A DNA stretch of 49,101 bases, taken from NCBI GenBank assembly GCA_014621425.1, contig JAANBB010000310.1, positions 1-49,101 of the forward strand. Direction: 5' to 3'. The position numbers were made by a program, and so were the translations under genes. The stretch comes from Cylindrodendrum hubeiense (Eukaryota > Ascomycota > Sordariomycetes > Hypocreales > Nectriaceae). The notes below the pieces were generated by a model. That model was not told the DNA's origin. It saw only the letters and a list, made by a program, of their open reading frames with translations, and did not search any database. This document shows, piece after piece, positions 10,347 through 20,767 of the stretch (position 1 is the first letter of the stretch; the number at the start of each line of letters is the position of its first letter).

Positions 10347-11525
10347 CGTACTCGATACTCATCGATGGATTTCGGCCATTGTTTTCAAGGTCAGAGTGCA
10401 TAGATTAGAAGTGGCCAACGGTGTTCGACGTAGACTCAGTTGGGAAATCGCCGGTCTCTTGGCATAATAAATATGAGAACCCCTGCAACTTTTAGTCCCA
10501 CTGCTCCCGTCCTCGATTTTGGTAGTCCTCCAACGTGATAAACCGAACCATACTTTTCGGAAGCTGGTCTAGGCTTCCATTTCAGCCTTTTGAGGCAAGG
10601 CAATCAATTATGAAATTCCCAGGATCGATGAGAGGGGTCGGTGTGCGTCAATCCTTCGGGTCCGTCCAGGTTTCTGGTCCCACAGTCAGCCAACAGGTAG
10701 GCTGTACCAACCAACACGAGGATGTCTAACCTGCTTCCTCTGTACCGAGCTAAGCTTCTATTTTCCCAAGTCGCTGTCCAGATCAGAGAAGAAAACAGAT
10801 AAAGGTTTGCTTCAAAATACATGTTCAGTGTCAATACCGTGTAGTCAATCGCAACGCCAGATTCCAAAAAATAAATCGAGAGCGTCTTGGGGATCAGCCT
10901 AAAAATTAAAGTAGTGCCAGGATCAGACCCCACACAAAACAGTACGACCCCGCTCATGTAGTATTACCCGTCGTTTCAAGTCTTGATTGTTTCTCTTGTA
11001 CCTCGGGGCTGAGACGGCAAAGTTGAGGCTTGGTAATTCAGCTGATACACCATGAACTTATGACGGCCGATATCATTGGTACGCCCACGAGTCGTGGACA
11101 AGGATTTGCTCATGACCTCTTTGTTCCCAACCAACCAACAAGATTTCCGTGCTTATAATATGGCTTGATTCCCATACATCCAAAAGGATCTTCTCCTAAT
11201 TTTCTGGACATTGGACCCATTCTTGAATACAAATATAGCAAGTGCCTCGTATCCAGGTTACACCACCTACCGCCTCTCACTCACGGCCACATTAAGTGAG
11301 TTGCCTCTTGCTTAGACGTAGCAGCTTGCTAATGCCGCGTCGCCAGATTGCACCAGTCAAAAGTTCTGTCGTTCGATTTAATCTCAAGAAACTCGCCGAG
11401 GATTCCCCAACCACCTGCAACCTGCAACCCACGACCTGCAACCCGACGAAGTCAAGGGGGTAGCTGGCAGTTGTCCCAACATATTGGTAGTATCCCAGCC
11501 CGGAACCCCAAATTCCGGTTCAGTC
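10347..11525. other. Non-coding stretch beside the HET gene
   Basis: No supported gene in about 1.2 kb. The part next to 10346 should contain the HET promoter. A short repetitive block based on CCTGCAACC occurs at 11413-11444. A GTGAGT donor-like site at about 11296 could belong to an unrecognised upstream exon of the small membrane ORF that follows, but no coding exon can be shown. Confidence 0.35.
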
Positions 11526-11798
11526 ATGTCGGGGCAATTCTCCGGATTCGGCCATGTTACTGTGCCGCACATCAGCGTGCGGGCGTTAGTACCCAGGGAC
11601 GAGCCCACACATAAATTGAATCTAGGTATCGGCGTTGGACTGGTCATTGGCGCGGTTGTTTTGACTGCTCTGACTATCGCGGTAGGCTGCTTTCTGAGAA
11701 ACAGGGCAAAAAAAGCTGGCTCGCAAATAGAGGAGGGTGAGGAGCTTGGGAGGCCGAGCGAACCATCAGCCAGAAGGGCAAAAGTAGTATACAGTTAA
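11526..11798 (+). CDS. Small single-pass membrane protein, or last exon of one (hypothetical)
   Basis: From the ATG at 11526 the frame gives 90 residues; the frame is open further upstream, with another ATG at 11484. One clear transmembrane span (LNLGIGVGLVIGAVVLTALT, continuing IAVGCFL) lies in the middle, followed by a basic stop-transfer cluster RNRAKK and an acidic/polar tail. This predicts an outside-in, type I/III topology with a short cytosolic tail. Fungal sensor-type proteins often end this way, with the extracellular part in an upstream exon, so this may be the surviving 3' end of a larger gene. There is no recognisable family. It lies 1.2 kb from the HET gene, transcribed divergently from it. 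Confidence 0.35.
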   Translation: MSGQFSGFGHVTVPHISVRALVPRDEPTHKLNLGIGVGLVIGAVVLTALTIAVGCFLRNRAKKAGSQIEEGEELGRPSEPSARRAKVVYS

Positions 11799-12251
11799 AA
11801 GGTGCTGGTCTGTTTAATTAATACCCCATGGAGTTTTATCATCTTAAAAGCGGAGCTATCATTCTTCTGTGCCGCATTCCTCTGGTAGAGAAGATTGCCC
11901 ATCCCCCTGAGCTATATTTGTGAAAGCCCCACGGTCATATCATGCCACGCACAAAGCCAATTCGAATGAACATGTTTATCACGGTTTGGAAATAACGCGC
12001 AAAAGCTTTAACAAAGGAATTATAATCTCTATAGATGTATCATGGCCGTAGCCTCGATGCTAATGCATCTTTCCACTACCAATGCACCTCAACGCCTTTC
12101 AATGCTATATACAAGTGACTGTGCATCGTCACCGTTGACCAAACTATCAAAGGAGAGAGCCATCCATGGCCTCCATCAATAGCTAGTCCTTATGAGTCTC
12201 GCTCGATTGGAATCCAACCCGAAGAATTTCGTGTACGGTGCTGTTCATCGC
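11799..12251. other. Intergenic, AT-rich
   Basis: A 450-bp gap between the orphan membrane ORF and the 3' end of the mitochondrial-protein gene. It is rather AT-rich and shows no reading frame, RNA gene or repeat that I can support. It presumably holds the 3' ends of the two converging transcripts. Confidence 0.4.
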
Positions 12252-12573
12252 TTACAGGTTACCGTCGAAGATCAGGGGGCAGATAGCGGGCCAGCCAAGG
12301 GCGACAGCCATGAAGGGGAAGAAGCTGTTGAGACTATTGTTAGCCACTGATAAAGCTTCAGATGCGGATTGAATAAGGAACTTACACGACGGCCTGGCTA
12401 CCAACACGCTTAACCATCTTGGCATAGTCGGGGCTGGCGGGCTTCTGAGTGATGGAGATGCGCTCAAAGGGGTGAGACTCCATGGATCGGCCAACGGTTC
12501 GCATAGCGCCGAGGAGAGAGAACTGGCGGCGGGCGGCGGCGCGAGTGATGATGCGGGCGGCGAAGGCAGACAT
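12252..12573 (-). CDS. Small mitochondrial (probably inner-membrane) protein, unknown function
   Basis: Two exons, 12573-12386 and 12324-12252, give 86 residues. The 61-bp intron starts GTAAGT, contains GGCTAAC and ends AACAG; splicing yields the join GSQAVV-FFPFMAV. The N-terminus (MSAFAARIITRAAARRQFS) is Arg/Ala-rich without acidic residues, like a mitochondrial presequence. A short hydrophobic segment (VVFFPFMAVALGWPAICPLIF) ends just before the C-terminus. Length, presequence and single span resemble accessory subunits of respiratory complexes, but I cannot match it to a named one (not Cox7/8, Qcr10, Atp18/19 or Tom7 as I know them). The upstream region is CCAAT-rich, which fits a mitochondrial gene. 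Confidence 0.72.
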
Positions 12574-13924
12574 GTTGATGAGTAGTGTGGTTGGTGTTTT
12601 TGGTGGTGTAAGTGGTGATTTGTCGTGAGGACTTTGTTTTCAGAGATGAGTCGGATAGATTGCAATTGACCGTTGAAACTCGAGAGTAATACACTCGCAG
12701 AGACGAATTGAATTGAGTGGTGTTTGTGGGTGAGAGTGGAGAGTTGTGTTGATTGATTGGATGCTGTGATGGCTGGGGAGAGAGGAGATGAACTGGTGAG
12801 GGGAAGATGACAGAGGCTCTTATACAGACATGGCATTGCCGATCTGGTTGTCCCGTGGCCAGGGATTGCGAATTTGCGCCGGAAGGCCAACCTGGCGAAG
12901 CTGGCGGCTTCTTCCAGCGTCTGTCGAGCCGGGCATGGCCATTGTGGGCAGATTCCATGCTCTGTCGAGAGTATCATACCACCCTCTTGGGCCTTGCTGG
13001 GCGCCCGAGAGTGCGGCAGCCAATGAGGAGCGCAGATTTGCCAGCTGTCAGCACCGTGTCCCCACCATGTGTTCACCGTGTCCCGGAGGTCGATGGCACG
13101 ATTTCGAGGGCGCGGTCCCCGGCCGTGGTGCCATTCTGCTCCGTTCGGCGGGGACCGGCGCGTCACATGATTGGCCAATGGCGCTCGACTGACAACGGCC
13201 CTGGCCAGATCCCACGCGGCCAATCAGCGAGCAATCCTGTTTCTCCCGGCCGCTGAGGGAGGTCCAGTTTCAGCGCATGGCGGCCCTTGCGGCCACTGCG
13301 GCATAGGGCCATCGACTGATGGCATGTTGGCTGATTCGGGTGGGTGACATCTCGGCCGGCGACGACCACGAACAGCAAAGCACCCACCGGCATTGGCAAA
13401 CGCCATGATCAGAAGATGGCTACGGGTTCTGGACCCAATCTGACTTCAACCTTACCCCAAGATGCCTGTTCCCGACTCGTTCCAGCCGTGTCCCTGGCTG
13501 TTGCATGACGGGTCATCAGATTGCATGAGATCCGATACTCGATACGGTGTTCTCGCTGCCTTCCGAAGGCCAGGGTTTCCGATCCATCATCGATTCATCC
13601 CGTCGCTCTACTTGTGTACCCGTCAGCCGGTCTGTGACACTGACACCCAACCAATATTTCCCCGGACAACGAAAATTTCCGGGTGGCTGCCTCCGGTCTG
13701 ACGAGTGCGGGTCATGGCATCGCCCGGGCCTGACCTTTCGGGACATTGTCTTATCGTTATCAACATGTGACTACCAGCGTGACCCTGATGAGCTCGCAAG
13801 CTTCCAGCTAGCTGGCAATTGGAGCCCGGAGCGCATATGGCGATATTTCTTAGGACGAACCGCGACGAACAGCACCAGATATCCCGCCGCATCGACGACA
13901 TTGCCGCCCGTCGACTTCGTCACA
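12574..13924. promoter_or_regulatory. Divergent promoter region with CCAAT boxes
   Basis: This 1.35-kb, GC-rich region separates the minus-strand mitochondrial gene and plus-strand GPI11. It carries CCAAT at 13020-13024, a perfect palindrome ATTGGCCAAT at 13170-13179 (a CCAAT box on each strand), and CCAAT at 13220-13224. The HAP complex binds CCAAT in fungi and often controls respiratory genes; that link here is inference. Long open frames across this stretch look like GC-rich shadows and have no family features. Confidence 0.55.
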
Positions 13925-14742
13925 ATGTCGACGACCTTGACAAAGGGCGCCTCCGCCCAGCCGCCCGCCCCCAAGGTCGCCGCCCCCGTGGTTCCGCTCC
14001 TCCACAGCCCGGCCGCCGTCCCTGCTTCCATCGCACACCCGTTGCTGCTCGCCGGCCTGTTCGTTTGGCAGTTCGACGCCCTGGTGGCCGACCCTGTGTA
14101 CACGCTGCTGAAGGCCCTGCCCGTTGTTGCGGTCATCCAGGCGGCCTATGCGATTCTGTGCCTTCCAGTCGCGGGGTCTCCGAACGCAAAGTCGTCTAAG
14201 AAGCAACGTCCCGGAGAGAAGAAGAAGAAGGTGTTCGCGGCACCGAACCAGATTGCCGTAAGTACCTAGCAACCTCTCAATTCTTCAATGGCATGATCAA
14301 TAGCTAAATTTTGTTCCGCACGCAGAACGCAGTCATCTCCCTCCTCCTCGTCTCGATCTTGACACCCGCCTTCCACGTCCTCTTCGTCCTCTTCGGCGCG
14401 CCGTTCCTTACTCACATCGCCCACACCTTCCTTTGCTGCGCGCACTTCGCCGTCCTCGCCGTGTTCCCCATCTTCTACGTCCGTGGCTCCGACCCTATAG
14501 CGCTACAGGCCGTTCTGGGAGCCTCGGCTCCTCTGGATCAGACGTTTGGCGGTTTGGCAGGCGCCACGATCGGTGCGTGGCTAGGTGCCGTGCCCATCCC
14601 GCTTGACTGGGATCGCGAGTGGCAGAAGTGGCCCGTCACCATCGTAGTCGGCGCCTACCTCGGATACATTTTCGGGTCCAAGGTTCTGGGAACCGTCTTC
14701 TACGGCAAGCGATGGGCTACCTCAGGCCCCAAGGAGGAATAA
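13925..14742 (+). CDS. GPI11: GPI-anchor biosynthesis protein GPI11 (PIG-F family)
   Basis: Two exons, 13925-14257 and 14326-14742, give 249 residues (yeast Gpi11 is 219). The intron is 68 bp, GTAAGT to CGCAG, phase 0. I chose the ATG at 13925 because MSTTLTKG begins the conserved-looking protein; the frame is open upstream without family character. Several hydrophobic spans are visible ([38 protein letters not shown]; a pair around [18 protein letters not shown]). The PIG-F signature [21 protein letters not shown] is near the C-terminus, followed by a last span ([18 protein letters not shown]). A Lys-rich loop ([11 protein letters not shown]) sits before the intron. Family role: an ER membrane subunit that adds ethanolamine phosphate to GPI precursors together with Gpi13/Gpi7-type transferases. 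Confidence 0.94.
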
Positions 14743-16393
14743 AGGCGTTCTTCATCGGACTGGGCGAAAACTATTTCCAAGTGTTCTGGTGGCTTGAGCT
14801 GGACTTTTGATTGTATGCTTAACAATATTACCCGCGTATGATCATGTGTATACACAGGCACGCGAGCTCTGGCCAAAAGAATATCACATTGAAACCTTCC
14901 TTGGTAATTCCTGCTGCATGGCGTCGTCGACGCACCTGAGTCCTTGGCCCTCCACTCTCAGTGCCGAAGGACCCGTACTTTGCTGCCGGCCGCCTTGGCA
15001 GTGACGCGGCCCTCAGGTCGTCCACCAAATTCATGTTTGAGTGGTTGCGGATCGAAGGCCAAGACCACGAGACCTAGCAGATGCACTACATAGCCCCTAG
15101 CAATGCGGTCCAAATCCGCGACCAGCGCACAAGGATAGCAACATGTTGGCAGTCTCTGTGAACGGCGCCAGGCAAAATACAAAGTCCTTCCAACCAAGGC
15201 GTTTCCTCTCTACCCTTCCTCCTACGCAGGATTTTTTGGCTCGGGTCCACTGCTGGTAGCAAATCTGAAACTCTGTTAGGCCGACTCGGGACTGCTCCGG
15301 GAAATGCGGCATCGTAGAGCCCGTTAATTACGACAGAGGACGTCAGGAAATAAAAGTAAAGGTTGGGGAAATCTTGCTTGCGAAGTACCTTAGGCGCCAA
15401 GGGGACAGAGCATGAACCCTGGTTTTCACCAGCCACAATCTACGCAATGGATTAGGCTAGGTTTACGCTGATCAGGGATCTGTCGTCAAGAATAGAATAC
15501 TCATCGACGAACCCACAACCAGATTCCCGTCCGATCCTTACACAAACGGCTTCGTACTTGGTGCTCGTCTGTTGTTCATCAATGACGGGCCTGCTGCTGC
15601 GCCAGGTGTGGCTCAGCAGCCAGGTGTCACAGGGCGTTTGTGCCACGGGCGGGGCCGTGCGCCTGTCCTATGTCAGTCTTCATCATACCCAATCCAGCAA
15701 GCAAGCGTCACACATTGTGGCGTCGGCCCCACTCCTCGCCACAACCACCATTGAGCTACTCGCGTATGACGTAAAGAACCAACCCATGACATATGCAGTC
15801 TCCGGCGCAAGCGCTGCCAAGGGCCCCAGAGCCAGCAAACTTGTGCTGCAACCGGGAGGGCCCATTGGCATCACCAAGGCATTTTCCCATGTTTCGTCGA
15901 AGTACCGAACTGCCCTCCCCTCAGGAAAGCAGGGCAGCTGGGCCGCAGGGCCCTTGCACCTGGGGCAAACACACCTCCCGGGTGGCTTGCCCTGTGGTCC
16001 ACCCCACCTCGCCGCCTCGCCGCTTCGTCTGTTGAAAGTCGATGACGCAGTGCCCAGGCTCATGCGTACGGCAGGGCTGGGCAGTCTCAAGTCTGACCAG
16101 GGAGGGGGGCCTTTGGACCAAGCGGGTTGCTGTTGCCCTGGAACGGAACAGCCTGGAAGCTTGTGTAGGGAAGGGATGGGTGCGTGATGCGATGATGTCG
16201 GTGACTTGGCTGACAGAAGATCCGATGCGGCCGTATAAAAGAATATTTGGTTTCCCTCGATCCCCGAAATTGTTTCTGACATCTTTCCTGCATCCTCTTC
16301 AGACTCATCTCTAAAGACCTCGCTTTCGCATTAACCACTACACACTACACCAAGCTTCACTCTCTCCGAGCACTCCTTCCATCAACCGCCAAC
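14743..16393. promoter_or_regulatory. GPI11 3' region and long PMP3 promoter
   Basis: No gene is supported in 1.65 kb. The part from about 15780 to 16200 is GC-rich. A TATA box (GTATAAAAGA, about 16232-16241) lies about 155 bp before the PMP3 ATG and is followed by a CT-rich leader. Directly before that TATA is GATCCGATGCGGCCGT (16219-16234), a 16-mer found again upstream of DCD1 at 21650-21665. Confidence 0.5.
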
Positions 16394-16848
16394 ATGGCCT
16401 TTACCGCTAGGTAAGCAATCTCACTCATTCCATCACTGGCCGGTGACGACGAAAGTGTCCGAGTGTTCGGTGGATTGGTGTGTTGTGCCGTACTGGCGCA
16501 ACTCAACTGATTCACTCCTCTCATGCGCCAAGTGCCCCAACAACACAGAATGCTAACCAGCTCGTCCTCAACAGCGATATTTGCAAGATCATCCTTGCCG
16601 TCTTCCTCCCTCCCGTGGGTGTCTTCCTTGAGCGTGGTTGCGGTGCCGACTTCTTCATCAACATCCTGCTCACTATCCTGGGTAAGTCATGCCTCCCCCT
16701 CCAGTCAATCTCCGGGTGGTTCGGGTCCGAACAATCCGTCACTTCACAAGTCCGCGACATCAAGCAAAGATCCAAGTGTACTGACCGTCTCCCTCTAGGA
16801 TACCTTCCTGGCATCATCCACGCTCTGTACATCATTCTGAAGTATTAA
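16394..16848 (+). CDS. PMP3: Plasma membrane proteolipid 3 (PMP3/UPF0057)
   Basis: Three exons, 16394-16410 (only 17 bp), 16575-16681 and 16799-16848, give 57 residues (yeast Pmp3 is 55). Introns are 164 and 117 bp. Spliced sequence: MAFTAR, then SDICKIILAVFLPPVGVFLE, RGCGADFFINILLTILGYLP and GIIHALYIILKY. Two membrane spans flank the conserved loop PPVGVFLERGCGADF, the family signature. Pmp3 proteins are small plasma-membrane proteolipids linked to membrane potential and to salt and cation tolerance, and are usually stress-inducible. The long upstream region and clear TATA box suit a regulated, highly expressed gene. Confidence 0.95.
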
Positions 16849-18520
16849 GCAAGCTCGTGGGACCACGCGATCCGGTCAAGCGCTGGCGGCCATAGGCAAG
16901 CCCTCCGGGACTCCACTCGCCAACGCCGGCTGTCAAAGTTCGACCCTCACAGCCAACCAAAGCCCCATGCAGGTCACAACGCAGCACGCGCATCAAAAGG
17001 CCAAGACACTGCAGTTGCCGGATATCCCGATAATGCGTCGGGAGCCAAGAGCCTGGATTTCCCTTTCGTTTTAGCATGGCTATGCCCTCCACCCTAGCAA
17101 CGGCCTTAGTCGACGCCCGGGACTTCGAGGCTAGATGATTGATACCTTGACGACGTATGGAACACTTTGTATTTTTTTCTTTGTCCTTTCCTCTGTTATC
17201 ATTGGAGGCGTGTGTTGGGTAGACTTTGGAAGGCAAACGTCGCGCTGGACTGTTTAGTAATTATCTCGATACCCGTCAATCCAACATTATGCCATTCCGT
17301 TCTCTAGAAAAAAAAGTATTTCGGAAAAAATAATTCGGCGTTACTTTATCTTCCATGCAAGGCCGTCAGAATAAGACATTTTGCGGCCCTTCATAAACTA
17401 CCATTACAGTACCGCTCAATGAGGCGCTCGGCAGATACGGATGAGGGGAAGGGGTTTCAATGACACCCAAGCCCTGCATTCATGATCGAATCATTCTTGG
17501 CGGCAAGGTGATGTAAGGCCATGCAGGGAGGATGTAATAAGGTTCAGAACAAATATTCATTCCCGTAGCAATGAGCCACATGAATTCTCCCTGCAATTGC
17601 CGGGCTGATTTTTGCGGTCTTGGACAAGAGCGCTGACGGTAGATGCCCCAATTTCCATATCGGGGCATCTTGGTGTCCAGTCCGCTGTGGCGGTGACAGT
17701 GGCGACTCGCTTTGGCTCGAGCCGTTTGGTTAGCACAGCCACTATTTCGAGGCACCTCGGAGCCGATGATGCCAAGTAGACTATGGCCTGTTCGCCCCTT
17801 ACAGACACAATATTAGGTTATTGCATTCTAGCAGTTAATCATTGGACTGAGTTTGGGGAGGGTATGAGATCCCGCAGGATGGAAGCTTGAATAGTCCACT
17901 CTCGTCTTGTAAAAGAAATTAGAACTCATTGGAAGCTTTCAATAATTTTGTTACATGGGAAATAATCCTGCAGGGCGTTTTCACAGGTGTTATGTCCCAA
18001 TTTTGGCATTTAGCAATAATATGAGAGGTTTTAATAACTTCATAGTTGGTTGGTTCACTCAAGCACACATATGCCGTGGTGATGTAGGGTAAGCGCACGG
18101 CTCACGGGGGGTCATACCGTTACTCAATGCCATATAATAACTGCCATCGAAAATCAGTAGTTGAATCAGGTAAAATCTAGTCCTTTCAGTGGTCATTTAA
18201 TGTTCCGTCGTATCCGGTGGCATTCACTAGACCGTGAAAGGTAGATATTGTATAAAATTTGATGGGTATTAACTGCACAGGTGTCACGGCTTAAGGGAAC
18301 TGGACTTTAAAAGAGGAAATAGTCATTCAGTCCAAGCACCACTCCAAATCATCATCTAACAAACAAACACAAAAGACCCTTCCAAACACTAAATATAAAC
18401 ACACAGAGTGATAACGACCCAAGAACGCCGGATCTATCCAACTCCAGGAGAAACACAAAGCTTCGCGTCTCTAAACCCATCAACCACTCTCTATCCATAT
18501 CGAGTAATCGACATGTCTTC
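16849..18520. other. Gene-free, AT-rich interval between PMP3 and ATG7
   Basis: A 1.67-kb gap between convergent PMP3 and ATG7. From about 17240 to 18420 it is clearly AT-richer than its surroundings, with A-runs and no conserved reading frame. Near 18300-18515 the plus strand looks like a fungal promoter and leader (TTTAAAAG, then CA/CT-rich sequence, then an ATG at 18513). That ATG hits a stop after three codons, so it is not a coding start. I see no repeats or transposon ends. Confidence 0.4.
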
Positions 18521-20767
18521 TTAGATCAGCTCTCCCTCTCCTTCTTCGGCCAACTCATCCTCCTCATCCCAGTCAACCTCTCCCTCCATCTCTTCTGCCC
18601 TTCTCTGTACCTCAGCGAGGCCCGACAGCTCCAACACATAATCCTTCTCCTGTAGGGCCTGCTTCACAAAGCCCCAGCCGTTCTTTCTATAGGCCTCGAG
18701 AATCTTCGGGCTGCATGCGCTACAGCTGTCGTAGGACTGTCCTCGAATGACAATGTTCTGGAACGTCGATACGTAGCCTCGAACCTGATGTGGGACCAAT
18801 CCCAAAGGGTGATTCGGGGGATCCCTCTCAGGCATCACTCCCGATATCGGTTGCGGGGCTGGTGCGTCTTTACCCAGCGGATGCTGCAACAGGCTCGTTA
18901 AGAGCTCCACCAGAAGTGCCGAGGCAATGGCTGCAACTCCTGGTCGGGTGACAGTACATTGCTGATCAAGAGTCTGATCCTTCATTGACTGTGAACCGTG
19001 TTAACAACGGCATTAGAAAATTGGTAGTGGATGGAATGACTCACATCTGCGGGGGCGACTACATCGTTGCAAAAATAGCAACCAAGTGACATTTTCCCGT
19101 CTTCCTTGCTCTCGCTCCCATGGCGCATGACGACGTATGAGTCGAAGCCCAGTGCTGCATTCATAACAATCTTGTCCGCAGCTTTCCCCATCACTGTTGG
19201 CAGCCAACGAGACTCCCGCGAATCCATCAGCAAGAAAATGGCATCGTGCTCATTAATGAGAGTCTCGAGATTTTCATAGTCCGCTCGCGTCTTAGCTTCA
19301 TCCGTGAAGGGGTGGCCGAGCATGGGGACGGAAAGGGAATGACCCTCGCTTTCCACTCCTGGATAGATCTGCTTGAGCGCCTCGGCAGCTCGTGGTGCCT
19401 TTAGCTTACCACCATCAAGGCAGTCGTTGAACTCAAACAGAGGTTGCCTAACAGGATTAGAGTAGGAAACTCGGCCATAGTCGACGAAAGTGATCTTCCG
19501 GACACCCCAACCCATCAGATTTCTCGACACGTAACTCCCCAGAGTTCCAGCGCCCAGAAGTAAGCACTTTGTATTCTTGATCTTGTCCAGATCCAGGTCC
19601 GGTGCGATTCTCCACTTCATGAGCTTCAGGTTCAGATCGACCGAACTGTCGGCCAGTTTAGTGGGATCCATATATTCGCCCAGGTTTACCTGCTGAGCTT
19701 GAAGCTTGCCGTTCCTCGATCTTTCCCACCCAGTAATCTTGGGCATCTCGGAAATTTCCATTTCCTGCACAGGGTCCATCTCGATGGGGAGGATTACGCT
19801 TCTCGCCTCATGTCTCCTGGCCCAGGTATCTCGGTAACATAGAACCTTGACCTTCCTCAAACGGAAACGTTGTCGGATGAGAACCAAGAAGTTCCGCAAT
19901 GGCCATCCCGGTCCCTCTGGATAAGTAGAAGGGTCGACAAACGCGACATATTGGTCCTCCTCCGGGATTTGGTTGAAAAATCCTTCTTCAAAGTCTCGCA
20001 GCGAGCCGACCTGCCACCGGTAGGGAAGGGTTTGGGAACCTTCAGTGTCATCGTTGTTGTCCGGGTCTTGCCCATACACCTTCTTCGCGAGAAAAAAGCC
20101 ATGCTCGCGGGAGTCTTTCTCATATCTCCATGTTCCCACTCTGTCGACAAGTGCGGTACTCTCTTCGGGGGTGAGGCGTTCAGCTGGACCCGATCGTTTC
20201 CACGCTGGGTCGGAGTGGAGGGCTGGGAAGGCAAACCAGTAGGTGAACTTGTATTTCTTGAGATCGGCATACGAAAGGATCACAAAGGAGGAGAGGAGCG
20301 AAGGGACGGAGTAGATGCTACCATCCTTGATCGCATCCCAGATCTAAGAGAGTCAGTCGTGTACTAAATGATCGCAGGTGATGATAATCAAGTACCTGGC
20401 AACCTGCAGTCTTGATCATGGCAGCCTTGTCCATATTCTTAAAATCCTCCAGCGTATTCACGTTTCTAATAATGCCTTCGGCCCTGATAGTCCCAAGTGG
20501 TGGACTGGGCTCATTAGTTCTGCAATCGTCAATGAGAGGAAGGCGCAAAATGACAAGGGGGGCATACTTATTGCTCGTCAAAGCATTCCCCAGAATCTGC
20601 ATGCGACAGCTCGACTCGGGGGTCTCTATCCGAGGCTCGTAGAGGCCAAGAACGCCCCGCGCGGAGTCGTCGAGCTTGTCATAGTCGAGCTTGGAGCCAA
20701 AGAGCGCCGAGTAGAAGGGCAGCTCTATCTCGGATGTAAAGGGCGCGAACTGCAGAGGCGCGGCCAT
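18521..20767 (-). CDS. ATG7: Autophagy E1-like enzyme ATG7
   Basis: Three exons read 20767-20396, 20343-19045 and 18988-18521, giving 712 residues; introns are 52 and 56 bp, both phase 0. The start [20 protein letters not shown] suits the family; an upstream in-frame ATG at 20860 adds unconserved sequence. The N-terminal domain (about 1-330) is the Atg3/Atg10-recruiting region. The E1 ATP-binding core begins [12 protein letters not shown] (GAGTLG at about 388-393), followed by the [19 protein letters not shown] stretch. The catalytic cysteine is about Cys568 in [10 protein letters not shown]. The acidic C-terminal tail ([16 protein letters not shown]) is the part expected to bind Atg8. Atg7 activates Atg8 and Atg12 for conjugation during autophagosome formation in the cytosol. 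It lies divergent to DCD1. It is intact, with all key motifs present. Confidence 0.96.

Noticed and set aside
10604..10957. A 117-codon minus-strand frame upstream of the HET gene
   Set aside because: Some hydrophobic residues but no family, no splice context and no support from composition.
12252..13223. A 323-codon minus-strand frame through the mitochondrial gene and its promoter
   Set aside because: It ignores the clear GTAAGT...CAG intron and its N-terminal part is CCAAT-rich promoter sequence with no conserved features.
15558..16282. Open frames of about 200 codons on both strands before PMP3
   Set aside because: GC-rich promoter sequence; no conserved motif, no good start context, and they overlap each other.
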